This document shows, piece after piece, positions 9,180 to 17,715 of a DNA stretch of 64,000 bases (position 1 is the stretch's first letter; each line of letters opens with the position of its first letter). The DNA is from CAZHBA01 sp964530225 (GTDB lineage: Bacteria > Pseudomonadota > Alphaproteobacteria > UBA6615). The translations under genes and the position numbers were made by a program. Where the stretch lies: the NCBI GenBank assembly GCA_964530225.1, contig CAZHBA010000064.1, positions 56,377 through 120,376 on the forward strand, in the 5' to 3' direction. The notes beneath the pieces are model-generated. The model had not been told where the DNA came from. It was given only the letters and a program-made list of their open reading frames with translations, and searched no databases.

Positions 9180-10211
9180 TTATAATTTCGGTACATAATA
9201 GAGCATACCGAGCCAGTGCCACCGGCCGTTGGGCCCTGGCGCTGTGCAATTGATGCGCGCGCGCCCGGGCGCGAAATTGCGGGCCATGCGCACTTCCACT
9301 CGCGACCCTAGCCGCTCCATCTGTAGTTTACCCTGCTTTCCCGAATAGCAGGTGAGGCCGCGTATTTGGCCCGCACCTTTTGCCAAGGTGAAGCCAAACA
9401 GTGGCGGATTTTTCGTTAAAGTTGGATTGGACGGCGATAGCTCGATATAGGGAACCGGCAGGGTGTTCGCCACCAGCTTGAACCGCCGCAGGCCGCCGAA
9501 TTTTTCGTTGATGGCGAATCGCGGCATGTAATAGCGGTCCGAAGATACGTGCAGCGCCCCGGAATGTTGGCCGAAGGAAGCAGTGAAGCCTGCTTCCTTA
9601 ACAATTTCCTGTATGCGGGTACTGGTTTCACCGAACGGATAGGCGAGCAGGTTCGGTGTGGCTCCGAGTTCGCCCTGGAATCGCTCGTTCGACAGCCGGA
9701 TATCTTCTTTGTTGCGGCCTTCGTGGTTCGCGGGCATGTGCAAATGCGACGCCGTTTGGCTGCCAATGGTTATACCATTGTCGCGCAGGTCGCGGATTTG
9801 ATCCCAGCTCATGTAGCTGGCGAATTTATTGTCGATTGCGTCGGTTGCAACGAATAGCGCGAAGGGAAACTCGGCCCGGCGCAGCCGCGGCCATGCTTCG
9901 GTATAAACCGACAAATAAGCGTCGTCGATAGTAATACCCACGGTGCGTTCGGGAAGTGGCTCGCCGGAACGTAGGGCGGCAAGAATATCGGGAACCGATA
10001 GGACAGTGTAGCTACCTGATTGGAGTTCCTCGATATGGGCCTCGAACTGGTCGAGGCGAATATTAGTTGCCGGATAGGCGCTCTCGCCAAACCGGTGGTA
10101 CATCAAGATGACCGCCGAATCGGCCGCTTGTGCCACCGGTAGGGTTGCCAAAATAACCAGTAAACAAACGGCGGCCACGGCAAAAATATTATGCACACCA
10201 ATTTTTTTCAC
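9180..10211 (-). CDS. Secreted polysaccharide deacetylase family protein
   Basis: This is a NodB-fold carbohydrate esterase that probably deacetylates an N-acetylated envelope or exported glycan. A signal peptide (VKKIGVHNIFAVAAVCLLVI, then LATLPVAQA) precedes VILMYHRFGE, typical of this branch. Metal-site candidates are the Asp pair in GITIDDAY and the histidines of SHLHMPA. LLAYPFGE is the expected later motif. The C-terminal 100 residues form an extra domain I do not recognise. The frame is open to 10301, but GTG 10211 is chosen because it places the signal peptide at the N-terminus and has GGGAAAG upstream. It is preceded by the VanX-like gene. Confidence 0.85.
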   Translation of the reverse strand: MKKIGVHNIFAVAAVCLLVILATLPVAQAADSAVILMYHRFGESAYPATNIRLDQFEAHIEELQSGSYTVLSVPDILAALRSGEPLPERTVGITIDDAYLSVYTEAWPRLRRAEFPFALFVATDAIDNKFASYMSWDQIRDLRDNGITIGSQTASHLHMPANHEGRNKEDIRLSNERFQGELGATPNLLAYPFGETSTRIQEIVKEAGFTASFGQHSGALHVSSDRYYMPRFAINEKFGGLRRFKLVANTLPVPYIELSPSNPTLTKNPPLFGFTLAKGAGQIRGLTCYSGKQGKLQMERLGSRVEVRMARNFAPGRARINCTAPGPNGRWHWLGMLYYVPKL

Positions 10212-10319
10212 CAGAATACTTTCCCGATAACAGGAGCGGCGCCGAGGCCATGAAAGAGCTGTTATATTGGCATCGTACTCCTTAGCTAATTTGTATCGCA
10301 AGAGGTGTAGGTGGAGTGT

Positions 10320-10883
10320 TTATTGGCGCGGTGCCATCATGCGTTTCGGCAATGCATTATCGGCGATAAGCGGATAGCGATGGCTGTCGAACAATTGATA
10401 GTGCCACCATTCGTTGCCATAAAAGTCCCACCCTGCCGTGGTCATCAGCCCCAGCAAAAACATGCGGTTGCGTTGCGCTGGTAACGGGACGCCGGTCGAC
10501 CCGTGATGAGACAATGGCGTAAAGGCGTCGAACGGGGTTCCCATATCGAGGAGTTTGCCATTGTCATTAAACAGGCTTAAGTCCACCGCTGCTCCTCTGC
10601 TGTGGGGCGAGCCGCGGCGCGGGTCGGCGAGAAATTCGGGATCCGGTGTGTGGTTCCACAAGACCCACTGGGCTGTGGTGGGCCGTAGAGCGTCAAAAAT
10701 ACGCACATGCAAATCAAAACCACGCGCCAGTTCTACCGCCCGTTCAAGCTTTGCGGCTGCCTCTGTGTTCAAATAACAATGGGCGGCAGCATAGATAGGA
10801 TGGCCGGTAAAATTTCGTTCGGTGGCGTAACATAAGTCGATGTCGACGCCATGGGTATCCGGTGTGATTTCGACGATTGACAC
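10320..10883 (-). CDS. D-alanyl-D-alanine dipeptidase, VanX/DdpX family
   Basis: This is a zinc dipeptidase that hydrolyses D-Ala-D-Ala, probably recycling murein dipeptide. Ligands and catalytic residues are all visible: His94 and Asp101 in SPHSRGAAVD, Glu158 and His161 in NEWWHY, and Arg67 in FDALRP. It is 187 residues with no signal peptide, so it acts in the cytoplasm as written. There are no vanH/vanA partners, so a vancomycin-resistance role is unlikely and a DdpX-like nutritional role fits better. It lies upstream of the deacetylase gene on the same strand and is divergent from tsaB. Confidence 0.92.
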   Translation of the reverse strand: MSIVEITPDTHGVDIDLCYATERNFTGHPIYAAAHCYLNTEAAAKLERAVELARGFDLHVRIFDALRPTTAQWVLWNHTPDPEFLADPRRGSPHSRGAAVDLSLFNDNGKLLDMGTPFDAFTPLSHHGSTGVPLPAQRNRMFLLGLMTTAGWDFYGNEWWHYQLFDSHRYPLIADNALPKRMMAPRQ

Positions 10884-11011
10884 AACCCCGACCCAGCTCC
10901 AGCTATGAGCGTTAGATTGGCGATGGTAGATCGTAGCCCTGATTCGTCCAACGCAGGCGATTTGGCTAATGAATTTGGGTATACACTGAAGTGGTAATGA
11001 CCGAGATAGCT

Positions 11012-11728
11012 ATGTCCAGTATTTTGGCTCTCGATACCGCCGCTGGCGCGTGTTCGGCGGCATTGTTTGCCGACGGAAAGGTGCGCCGCCGCGAATGGGT
11101 GGCCATGGCGCGTGGTCATGCCGAAGCCTTAATGCCAATGGTTGCCACGGTGATGGACGGCCAGGACTATAAAGATCTTGATGCAATCGCTGTGACGATC
11201 GGCCCAGGGGCTTATACAGGTTTGCGGATTGGGTTGGCGGCGGCGCGCGGTTTAGCGCTGGCCGCGCATTTGCCCGTCATCGGCGTGAGCAGTTTCAAAG
11301 CGGTTGCGCGTGGCGCCCGCGAGGCCGAGGCTCCGGTGGGCCCTATGCTGGTCGTGCTTGAGACTAAGCGCGCCGATTTATACGTCCAGTCCTTCGACGC
11401 TGGGCTAGTACCCTTGAGCGAGCCCGCCTGTTTACTGCCTGATGCGGCCACCGCTGCTTTCCCGGCGCTGTGGGCGGAGCCGGTTGTCTTGGCCGGTGAC
11501 GCGGCGCTGCGACTGCTGGCAGCGTTACCCGGAAGCCATCGCGTCACAGTAGCGCCGGGAGACGGTTTAGCCGATGCAGCCATTGTTGCCAATGAAGCGG
11601 CCGAAAGTTTGATTTCTGCGCCCGCACCGCGCGATGTGCTGCTGCCGAGGCCCTTGTATCTTCGGCCACCCGATGTGTCGCCGCCCACTGCCGACCAGCA
11701 TCATTTGCGTGGTGGTATCGGTGAGTGA
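11012..11728 (+). CDS. tsaB: tRNA threonylcarbamoyladenosine biosynthesis protein TsaB
   Basis: TsaB is the scaffold partner of TsaD and TsaE in making t6A37 on ANN-decoding tRNAs. It starts SSILALDTAAGACSAALF, the ASKHA-fold phosphate loop. The signature IGPGAYTGLRIGLAAARGLA is present near residues 65-84. From ATG 11012 it is 238 residues; in-frame starts at 10991 (GTG) and 10997 (ATG) would add up to seven residues. Its stop overlaps the GTG of rimI, so the two are translationally coupled. tsaB-rimI is a conserved pair. Confidence 0.93.
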   Translation: MSSILALDTAAGACSAALFADGKVRRREWVAMARGHAEALMPMVATVMDGQDYKDLDAIAVTIGPGAYTGLRIGLAAARGLALAAHLPVIGVSSFKAVARGAREAEAPVGPMLVVLETKRADLYVQSFDAGLVPLSEPACLLPDAATAAFPALWAEPVVLAGDAALRLLAALPGSHRVTVAPGDGLADAAIVANEAAESLISAPAPRDVLLPRPLYLRPPDVSPPTADQHHLRGGIGE

Positions 11729-12204
11729 CGACTACCGACCCTTATAGGATCGAGGTCGTGCCGAACTCCAGTGCGTTCGCTGGGGTGTTTGCGGGATTGC
11801 ACGTCACCTGTTTTTCCCAGTCGCCGCAAGAAACTTGGTCGGCAAATGCGATATCGGCGCTTCTCGGTACACCTGGAACCATGAGCCTAATCGCGCTGGG
11901 TCCCAGGGACGAGGCAATCGGATTCATAATCGGCCGTGTCGTTGCCGATGGTGGCGAGGTAATAACCTTGTGTGTATCCCCATCGGCCCGCCGCCGAGGT
12001 ATCGCTACCGCCTTGATAGACGCGCTGAAAGAAATAATGGAACCGCGCCAACGAATTTTTCTTGAGGTGGCGATTACCAACTGGAAAGCCCGCGCATTGT
12101 ACGAAAACCTTGGGTTTTGTGAGGTTGGGCGCCGATCTGCATATTACCACCGTGACGGGAAAACTGTCGACGCGCTGGTCCTGGCGAGCGACAATGTCTC
12201 TTGA
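11725..12204 (+). CDS. rimI: Ribosomal protein S18-alanine N-acetyltransferase RimI
   Basis: This GNAT acetyltransferase is expected to acetylate the N-terminal alanine of ribosomal protein S18. The acetyl-CoA binding motif is VSPSARRRGIATALIDAL, and the closing motif FLEVAITNWKARALYENLGF, followed by GRRSAYY, is typical of RimI. It is 159 residues. GTG 11725 overlaps the tsaB stop by four bases (GTGA). A strong terminator is not visible after the gene; the next 135 bp are A/T-rich and hold the mucR promoter. Confidence 0.9.
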   Translation: MTTTDPYRIEVVPNSSAFAGVFAGLHVTCFSQSPQETWSANAISALLGTPGTMSLIALGPRDEAIGFIIGRVVADGGEVITLCVSPSARRRGIATALIDALKEIMEPRQRIFLEVAITNWKARALYENLGFCEVGRRSAYYHRDGKTVDALVLASDNVS

Positions 12205-12278
12205 TCTGGTGCCGATTACTTAAACACATATGCAAAAGTGTTTTATTATGAGTAATGTTAAAAAAATAGACTCTCCTG

Positions 12279-12307
12279 TTGAGAATACTGGCCTGATAAC
12301 ATATATA
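12279..12307 (+). promoter_or_regulatory. Predicted sigma-70 type promoter of mucR
   Basis: TTGAGA at 12279-12284 and TATATA at 12302-12307 are separated by exactly 17 bp, close to the housekeeping consensus. They lie in an A/T-rich stretch about 33 bp before the mucR ATG. MucR/Ros proteins bind A/T-rich DNA and often repress their own genes, so autoregulation here is plausible inference. Confidence 0.55.
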
Positions 12308-12339
12308 AATTAGGAATTAATTGTTGAGAGGCTCGCCTA

Positions 12340-12750
12340 ATGACTGATCAAAATAATTCTGCTGATTTATTGAAGCTAACCGTAGAAATTGTCGTCGCCC
12401 ATGTCTCGAATAACACATTGCCACTGGCGGAGTTGCCGCAGCTTATTACTCAAGTGCACGCCAGTTTGTCGGATACAGGAAAAGCGAAAAGCAGTGAGGA
12501 GCGACCAGCGCCTGCAGTATCGGTGAAAAAATCCGTGATGCCGGCTTACATTGTTTGCTTGGAGGACGGCAAGAAACTTAAAATGCTCAAACGGCACCTG
12601 AAGACATCTTACAACCTCACGCCCGAGCAATATCGTGAACGCTGGGGATTGCCGGCGGACTACCCAATGGTAGCGCCAAACTATGCCAAACGGCGTAGTG
12701 CTCTGGCGAAGGAAATTGGGCTAGGTAAGCGAGGGCGTTCCAGAAAATAA
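12340..12750 (+). CDS. mucR: MucR/Ros family transcriptional regulator
   Basis: This is a small DNA-binding regulator of the Ros/MucR family, known in alphaproteobacteria for controlling exopolysaccharide, motility and cell-cycle genes. It is 136 residues with an N-terminal oligomerisation region. The C-terminal domain reads CLEDGKKLKMLKRHLK, then NLTPEQYRERWGLP and YPMVAPNYAKRRS. In the classical Ros zinc finger the ligands are two Cys and two His; here the positions read Cys73, Asp76, His86 and Tyr91, so the second Cys and second His are missing. Zinc-free family members are known, so the fold may still be functional. A hairpin follows the gene. Confidence 0.92.
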   Translation: MTDQNNSADLLKLTVEIVVAHVSNNTLPLAELPQLITQVHASLSDTGKAKSSEERPAPAVSVKKSVMPAYIVCLEDGKKLKMLKRHLKTSYNLTPEQYRERWGLPADYPMVAPNYAKRRSALAKEIGLGKRGRSRK

Positions 12751-12787
12751 GTCATCCGGAATCGGATAGTTGGATAGTAGGAAAAAT

Positions 12788-12808
12788 ATCGGCGAACAAT
12801 CGCCGATT
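12788..12808 (+). terminator. Hairpin after mucR, probable terminator
   Basis: A perfect 8-bp stem (ATCGGCGA / TCGCCGAT) encloses the tetraloop ACAA and ends in TTT. An A-run precedes it, so it could work weakly in both directions. The T-run is short, so termination strength is uncertain. It lies between mucR and fur. Confidence 0.5.
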
Positions 12809-12905
12809 TGCGGAAATTAAATTATATTAGCGGTTGGCGCGCGATGTCCGTCCGGTCATGGCGCTGGACGCTAGGGCCACAAAGCACAGCCATGTGAGGA
12901 GTGAC

Positions 12906-13349
12906 ATGCAGTCGCGAGTCGAGCAGTTATGCACCGATAAAGGTCTCAAAATGACAGACCAGCGCCGAATCATCGCGCAGGTTTTGTCGGAAAGTGCGGA
13001 CCATCCAGATGTCGATAAGGTCTATCAACGGGCGGTTGAGCTTGATCCGCGAATTTCAATTGCGACAATATACCGGACTGTTCGGTTATTTGAAGAAGCG
13101 AATATCCTAGAGAAACATGATTTTGGCGATGGTCGCGCGCGCTATGAAGAAACGACCATCGATCACCACGACCACCTGATCAATATAAAAACTGGCGAGG
13201 TGATTGAGTTCTTTAGCAGTGATATCGAGTTGTTGAAGAAAAAAATAGCTAAAGAGCTCGGCTACGATTTAGTTGATCACCGGCTGGAGTTATATGCGGT
13301 ACCCGCCGCAGCCGCTGATCTAGCAGATGGCGGAGGTATTTCATCGTGA
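12906..13349 (+). CDS. fur: Fur/Mur family metal-dependent regulator
   Basis: This is a cytoplasmic ferric-uptake type repressor, the second Fur-family protein of the window besides Irr. The winged-helix motif DQRRIIAQVL, followed by ISIATIYRTVRLFEEA, and the metal-site sequence DHHDHLI are present. The structural CxxC zinc motifs of enterobacterial Fur are absent (the sequence reads HLINIKTGEVIEF), as in the alphaproteobacterial Fur/Mur branch, so iron and manganese are both possible effectors. ATG 12906 is chosen because GAGGAG sits just upstream; an open frame from TTG 12834 would add 24 atypical residues. The product is 147 residues. Confidence 0.92.
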   Translation: MQSRVEQLCTDKGLKMTDQRRIIAQVLSESADHPDVDKVYQRAVELDPRISIATIYRTVRLFEEANILEKHDFGDGRARYEETTIDHHDHLINIKTGEVIEFFSSDIELLKKKIAKELGYDLVDHRLELYAVPAAAADLADGGGISS

Positions 13350-13385
13350 GCCGTAGCCCCGGCGGCACCGAATCCCACCGCATCA

Positions 13386-14264
13386 GTGCCGTTTGATGAC
13401 ATGGCAAATATGAGCGCTCCCCCGTTGCCGGTGGCAACTGAAATTGATGCTGCGCTCAGCGCCCTGCAAACGGATAGACTAAATATACGCTTGGCGAATA
13501 GCGACGCCGATATCGACGCAGCACAGACCCTGCGCTACCGCGTGTTTTATGAAGAAATGGCGGCCAAACCGTCGGCCGAAACCGTGCGTTTAAAGCGCGA
13601 CTTCGATCCGTTCGATGATGTTTGTGACCATATATTGGTGACCGACGCCTCGCTTGGTGGCGGTGCCGATGCAGTGGTCGCGACTTACCGGCTTCTGCGC
13701 GGGTCTGTAGCCGCCTCGTTCGGCCGTTTTTACACAGCGGGTGAATACGATATTTCAAACCTATTCGATTTGCCGGGCGAAATTCTCGAGCTCGGGCGAT
13801 CATGCGTCGATGCCAGGAGCCGGGATCGCCCGATAATGCAATTATTGTGGCGCGGTATCGCTGCTTACGTATTCCACTACGACATCTCCCTGATGTTTGG
13901 TTGCGCCAGTCTTCACGGCACGGACCCTACGGTGTTGGCGTTGCCGCTTAGCTATCTCTATCATTTTCACTTGGCGCCGCCGGCGTTTCGTACCAAGGCA
14001 CTGCCGGACCTTTACGTGGATATGAATTTTTTGCCGCCCGATGCGGTCAACTCTAAAAAGGCGCTGGCGGCCTTACCGCCCTTGGTGAAGGGTTATTTGC
14101 GTCTTGGTGGATTTGTAGGAGATGGTGCAGTTATCGACGAACAATTCAACACAACAGATGTTTGCGTCCTAGTGAAGACCGATCTCATGACCGATAAATA
14201 CTATCGGCACTACCGCCGGACCACTTCGGGCATGGGCTCGGTTCCTGTGGACGAGCCTGATTGA
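13386..14264 (+). CDS. olsB: GNAT acyltransferase, OlsB-like (lyso-ornithine lipid synthesis)
   Basis: This is the probable L-ornithine N-alpha-acyltransferase, first step of ornithine-lipid synthesis: a 3-hydroxyacyl chain moves from ACP to ornithine. It is 292 residues. The conserved start LRYRVFYEEM, the EILELGRSCV segment and the GCASLHGTDP block are typical of the OlsB/hemolysin-like GNAT family. The next gene is an OlsA-like acyltransferase with overlapping or nearly overlapping start, the expected partner. GTG 13386 is given; ATG 13401 or 13410 are possible starts. It lies between fur and miaB. Confidence 0.85.
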   Translation: MPFDDMANMSAPPLPVATEIDAALSALQTDRLNIRLANSDADIDAAQTLRYRVFYEEMAAKPSAETVRLKRDFDPFDDVCDHILVTDASLGGGADAVVATYRLLRGSVAASFGRFYTAGEYDISNLFDLPGEILELGRSCVDARSRDRPIMQLLWRGIAAYVFHYDISLMFGCASLHGTDPTVLALPLSYLYHFHLAPPAFRTKALPDLYVDMNFLPPDAVNSKKALAALPPLVKGYLRLGGFVGDGAVIDEQFNTTDVCVLVKTDLMTDKYYRHYRRTTSGMGSVPVDEPD

Positions 14265-14278
14265 GGCACGGCGTGGCC

Positions 14279-15241
14279 ATGGCACAAGCATTAGATGCAA
14301 CAGCGAGTAGCTCGCAGGTCACTGCACTTTTTCGGGCCTTTTTATACATTACACTGACGTTGACGCTCATGCCGGTACAGTTAGTGGCACTGTTGCTGCG
14401 CCTGCCGCTCTCGAAGCGCTTGCCGATGTGGTATCATCGGCTGTCGTGTCGAATTCTCGGTATCCGGCTCGAAGTTTTTGGCCGTCGGTCGCGCGCGCGA
14501 CCGACCTTGTTTGTGGCCAACCATACTTCTTATTTGGACATCGCGATCTATGGTGCGTTGATACTAGGTTCGTTCGTCGCCAAGTCCGAGGTGGCGAAAT
14601 GGCCGTTATTTGGGCTGCTGGCTAAATTACAAAACTCGGTATTTGTCGATCGCCGGATACGTACGTCCCATGTCCAGGCCAGTGATATCGGCAACCGGCT
14701 GGATGCCCGTGACAGCATGATTTTATTTCCCGAAGGCACCAGTAACGATGGCAACCGGGTGTTACCGTTCAAGAGCGCATTATTCGCCGTTGCGGAAATA
14801 AAACCACGAGATGATCCGTTGGTTGTCCAACCAGTGTCGCTCACCTATTCGCGCCTCGACGGCGTTCCGATCGGACGCCACTTGCGTCCTTTCTTTGCCT
14901 GGTACGGCGATATGGATCTGCTCCCTCACGCGTGCCGGCTCCTAGGGTTGGGCCGCCTGACCGTGACGGTCAGCTTTCACGATCCCGTTACCATAGAAGA
15001 GTTTGGATCACGCAAGGAATTGGCGGCGTATTGTTTCGAAACCATCTCCCGAGGGCACGCCGATGCTTTGGCCGGGCGGCTACAGCCGCAAGTCGGTGCG
15101 GCAGGACGCTGGGACTGGATCCGTTGGCGCCGCCGCCCGCGTCTGCGCGATCTGCGGGGCCGCCGCCGGGCACCAGGCATCAAGACGAGGCCTAGATTAC
15201 ACCGTCGCCGTCGTCTTGACTCTAGTCGGGCGAAGGCTTAG
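14279..15241 (+). CDS. olsA: 1-acyl-glycerol-3-phosphate-type acyltransferase, OlsA-like
   Basis: This is a membrane-associated PlsC-family acyltransferase. The catalytic NHTSYLD (HX4D) block follows a hydrophobic N-terminal anchor, and the FPEGTSNDGNRVLPFKSALF substrate block is intact. Position after olsB suggests it O-acylates lyso-ornithine lipid, though activity on lysophosphatidate cannot be excluded. ATG 14279 is used; a TTG at 14261 overlapping the olsB stop would couple the two genes and add six residues. The last 45 residues are a very basic arginine-rich tail that could bind the membrane surface. Confidence 0.85.
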   Translation: MAQALDATASSSQVTALFRAFLYITLTLTLMPVQLVALLLRLPLSKRLPMWYHRLSCRILGIRLEVFGRRSRARPTLFVANHTSYLDIAIYGALILGSFVAKSEVAKWPLFGLLAKLQNSVFVDRRIRTSHVQASDIGNRLDARDSMILFPEGTSNDGNRVLPFKSALFAVAEIKPRDDPLVVQPVSLTYSRLDGVPIGRHLRPFFAWYGDMDLLPHACRLLGLGRLTVTVSFHDPVTIEEFGSRKELAAYCFETISRGHADALAGRLQPQVGAAGRWDWIRWRRRPRLRDLRGRRRAPGIKTRPRLHRRRRLDSSRAKA

Positions 15242-15337
15242 GTGTGAATTTAATATGAATTACAGGCCCTTGGCTGCGAACTTGGGAAAAAAACCTGCTA
15301 GGTTTTGCAATCTGGCTTGGCGAGCGGCATAACGCGC

Positions 15338-16735
15338 GTGGCCAAGAAACTCTTCATTAAGACATATGGCTGCCAGATGAATGTCTATGACTCCGCCCGT
15401 ATGGCGGACGTCTTGGCGCCCCTTGGTTATGCTTCGAGCGATGCGCTCGATGACGCTGATATGGTTATTTTGAACACCTGCCATATTCGCGAGAAGGCCA
15501 GTGAAAAAGTATATTCGGAGCTCGGTCGGCTACGGCACCTGAAGGTAAGCCGGGCGGCATCGGGCGCAGGTATGGTGATCGCCGTCGCCGGCTGTGTGGC
15601 GCAGGCCGAAGGCGAAGAAATCCTCCGGCGGGCGCCCCATGTCGACATCGTTTTGGGTCCGCAGACCTACCATCGCCTGCCGGAAATGGTCGCCCGGGCG
15701 ACCCGGGTCGCCGACGGAGCCGGCGTGCTCGATACCGAATTCCCGGGGTCGAACAAGTTCGACCATCTGCCCGGCGAAAGTGCGCCGCAGGGTATCTCGG
15801 CGTTTTTGTCGGTGCAGGAAGGTTGCGACAAGTTCTGCACTTTCTGCGTCGTCCCTTACACGCGGGGCGCTGAATTCTCGCGCCCGGTGGACCAGATTCT
15901 GGTGGAAGCCGGGCGCGTGGTGGATCAGGGCGCGCGCGAAATCACGCTGCTTGGCCAAAATGTTAATGCCTATCACGGCGTGGAAGAAAGCGGTCGCGTG
16001 ATCGGCCTGGGACAACTGATCCGACAACTTTCGAAAATTGAGGACTTGGTGCGCCTCCGCTACACGACAAGCCATCCCCGCGACATGGAGGCGGAATTAA
16101 TCGCCGCCCATGGTGAAGTCGACGAATTGATGCCCTATCTGCATTTGCCGGTTCAGTCGGGTAGTGACCGGGTGCTGGCAGCGATGAACCGTGGCCACAC
16201 AGTGGAGACCTACCGCGATACGATTGCCGCATTGCGGCAGGCGCGGCCCGGCATCGCATTAAGCTCGGACTTTATTGTCGGTTTTCCGGGCGAAACCGAT
16301 GCTGACTTCGAGGCGACACTGGAGTTGGTTCGTGACATAGAGTTTGCCCAGGCCTATTCGTTTAAATACAACATCAGGCCCGGAACGCCGGCGGGAACCC
16401 TGGAGGACCAGGTTCCCGAGCCCGTCAAAGAAGTTCGTTTGGCGATTTTGCAAGACGTGCTGCAAGGGCAGCAGAATACCTTTAACGAGGCTACTGTTGG
16501 ACAGACGGTACCTGTATTGTTTGAGCGCGAGGGACGGCACGCCGATCAGCTGGTTGGCCGTACCCCCTATAATCAGGCGGTTCACGCCGTCGCTCCTGAT
16601 GTCGATTTGGGTATTCTCGCCAACGTTAGAATTGATTCATGTTTGACCCATAGTCTAGGCGGCGTGCTTACGGACAGCGCTAAGTCTGCATTGAACAGAC
16701 CTGTGGTAGAAGTAGCGGAAAGGTTAGGCGTTTGA
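15338..16735 (+). CDS. miaB: tRNA-2-methylthio-N6-dimethylallyladenosine synthase
   Basis: MiaB is a radical-SAM methylthiotransferase that converts i6A37 to ms2i6A37 in tRNA. The three N-terminal cluster cysteines are Cys12 (TYGCQMN), Cys48 (NTCHIRE) and Cys86 (AGCVAQ). The radical-SAM CxxxCxxC is Cys163/167/170 in CDKFCTFCVVPYTRG. A C-terminal TRAM domain follows. GTG 15338 gives the canonical VAKKLFIKTYGCQMN start; the frame is open to TTG 15305. Its stop overlaps the TTG start of phoH. Confidence 0.96.
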   Translation: MAKKLFIKTYGCQMNVYDSARMADVLAPLGYASSDALDDADMVILNTCHIREKASEKVYSELGRLRHLKVSRAASGAGMVIAVAGCVAQAEGEEILRRAPHVDIVLGPQTYHRLPEMVARATRVADGAGVLDTEFPGSNKFDHLPGESAPQGISAFLSVQEGCDKFCTFCVVPYTRGAEFSRPVDQILVEAGRVVDQGAREITLLGQNVNAYHGVEESGRVIGLGQLIRQLSKIEDLVRLRYTTSHPRDMEAELIAAHGEVDELMPYLHLPVQSGSDRVLAAMNRGHTVETYRDTIAALRQARPGIALSSDFIVGFPGETDADFEATLELVRDIEFAQAYSFKYNIRPGTPAGTLEDQVPEPVKEVRLAILQDVLQGQQNTFNEATVGQTVPVLFEREGRHADQLVGRTPYNQAVHAVAPDVDLGILANVRIDSCLTHSLGGVLTDSAKSALNRPVVEVAERLGV

Positions 16736-17715
16736 GTTCCACCGAGGCGGTTAGCGTAACGCCAGATCAAATACAGTTCGATGACAACACCTTGTTGCCG
16801 GCTCTGTTTGGCCACCACGACGAGTATCTGTTGCAAATTGAGCAGCTCCTCGATGTGAAGCTGCGCTATCGTGGCAACCATTTGGAAATATTGGGGGCTA
16901 CGACTTCGCGTGAAATTGCCGACCGCGCGATCAGCTCGCTATACGCACGCTTAAAAAATGGCCTCGAAGTCACACCTGGTGATGTGCAGGCGGCCGTTCG
17001 CATGGCTGCCGGCAACGGCGAGACAGACGAAGATCTGGCGCTACACACCCGCAAGTGTACCGTCATGCCACGCTCGCCAATGCAGGCCGAATATGTACGC
17101 GCGCTCGAACAGTCCGACCTCGTTTTCGGCCTTGGGCCGGCCGGCACCGGTAAGACCTACCTCGCGGTGGCGGTGGCGGTAACCCATTTGCTGCAAGGTA
17201 AGGTTGACCGCATCATTTTATCGCGCCCTGCCGTTGAGGCCGGCGAACGCCTCGGCTATTTGCCCGGCGATCTACAGGATAAAATCGACCCCTATCTTCG
17301 CCCGCTCTACGACGCGCTGCACGACATGCTACCAGGCGACCAGATAACCCGGCGATTGGCCAATGGCGAGATCGAAGTCGCTCCCTTGGCGTTCATGCGC
17401 GGCCGCACCTTGAACCACGCCTTTGCAATTCTCGACGAGGCGCAGAACACCTCTACTATGCAGATGAAAATGTTTTTGACGCGCCTGGGCGAAGATTCAC
17501 GCATGGCAGTCACCGGCGATATGAGCCAAATCGACCTACCGTCGGGTACGCGCTCTGGCCTGGGTGATGCACTGGACGCACTTAAAGGAGTCATCGGCGT
17601 CAGTACGGTAAATTTCACCGACGCCGATGTCGTGCGCCATTCACTGGTGACGCGCATTGTGCGCGCCTACGATGCACGTGACGTCAGGAATAAGGCAACC
17701 GATACAAACCGGTGA
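16732..17715 (+). CDS. phoH: PhoH-like ATPase
   Basis: This is a cytoplasmic P-loop ATPase of the PhoH/YbeZ family, genetically linked to the RNase YbeY and thought to act in RNA metabolism. Walker A is GPAGTGKT, Walker B is AILDEAQN, and the SRPAVEAGERLGYLPGDL block is diagnostic. The start is TTG 16732, overlapping the miaB stop (TTGA), and the end overlaps ybeY (GTGA), so miaB-phoH-ybeY is one coupled unit. It is 327 residues, the normal length. Confidence 0.94.
   Translation: MSSTEAVSVTPDQIQFDDNTLLPALFGHHDEYLLQIEQLLDVKLRYRGNHLEILGATTSREIADRAISSLYARLKNGLEVTPGDVQAAVRMAAGNGETDEDLALHTRKCTVMPRSPMQAEYVRALEQSDLVFGLGPAGTGKTYLAVAVAVTHLLQGKVDRIILSRPAVEAGERLGYLPGDLQDKIDPYLRPLYDALHDMLPGDQITRRLANGEIEVAPLAFMRGRTLNHAFAILDEAQNTSTMQMKMFLTRLGEDSRMAVTGDMSQIDLPSGTRSGLGDALDALKGVIGVSTVNFTDADVVRHSLVTRIVRAYDARDVRNKATDTNR

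Noticed and set aside
10320..10883. Vancomycin-resistance determinant
   Set aside because: VanX-like motifs are present, but there is no vanH, vanA or vanS/R nearby and such dipeptidases are common in Gram-negative murein recycling.
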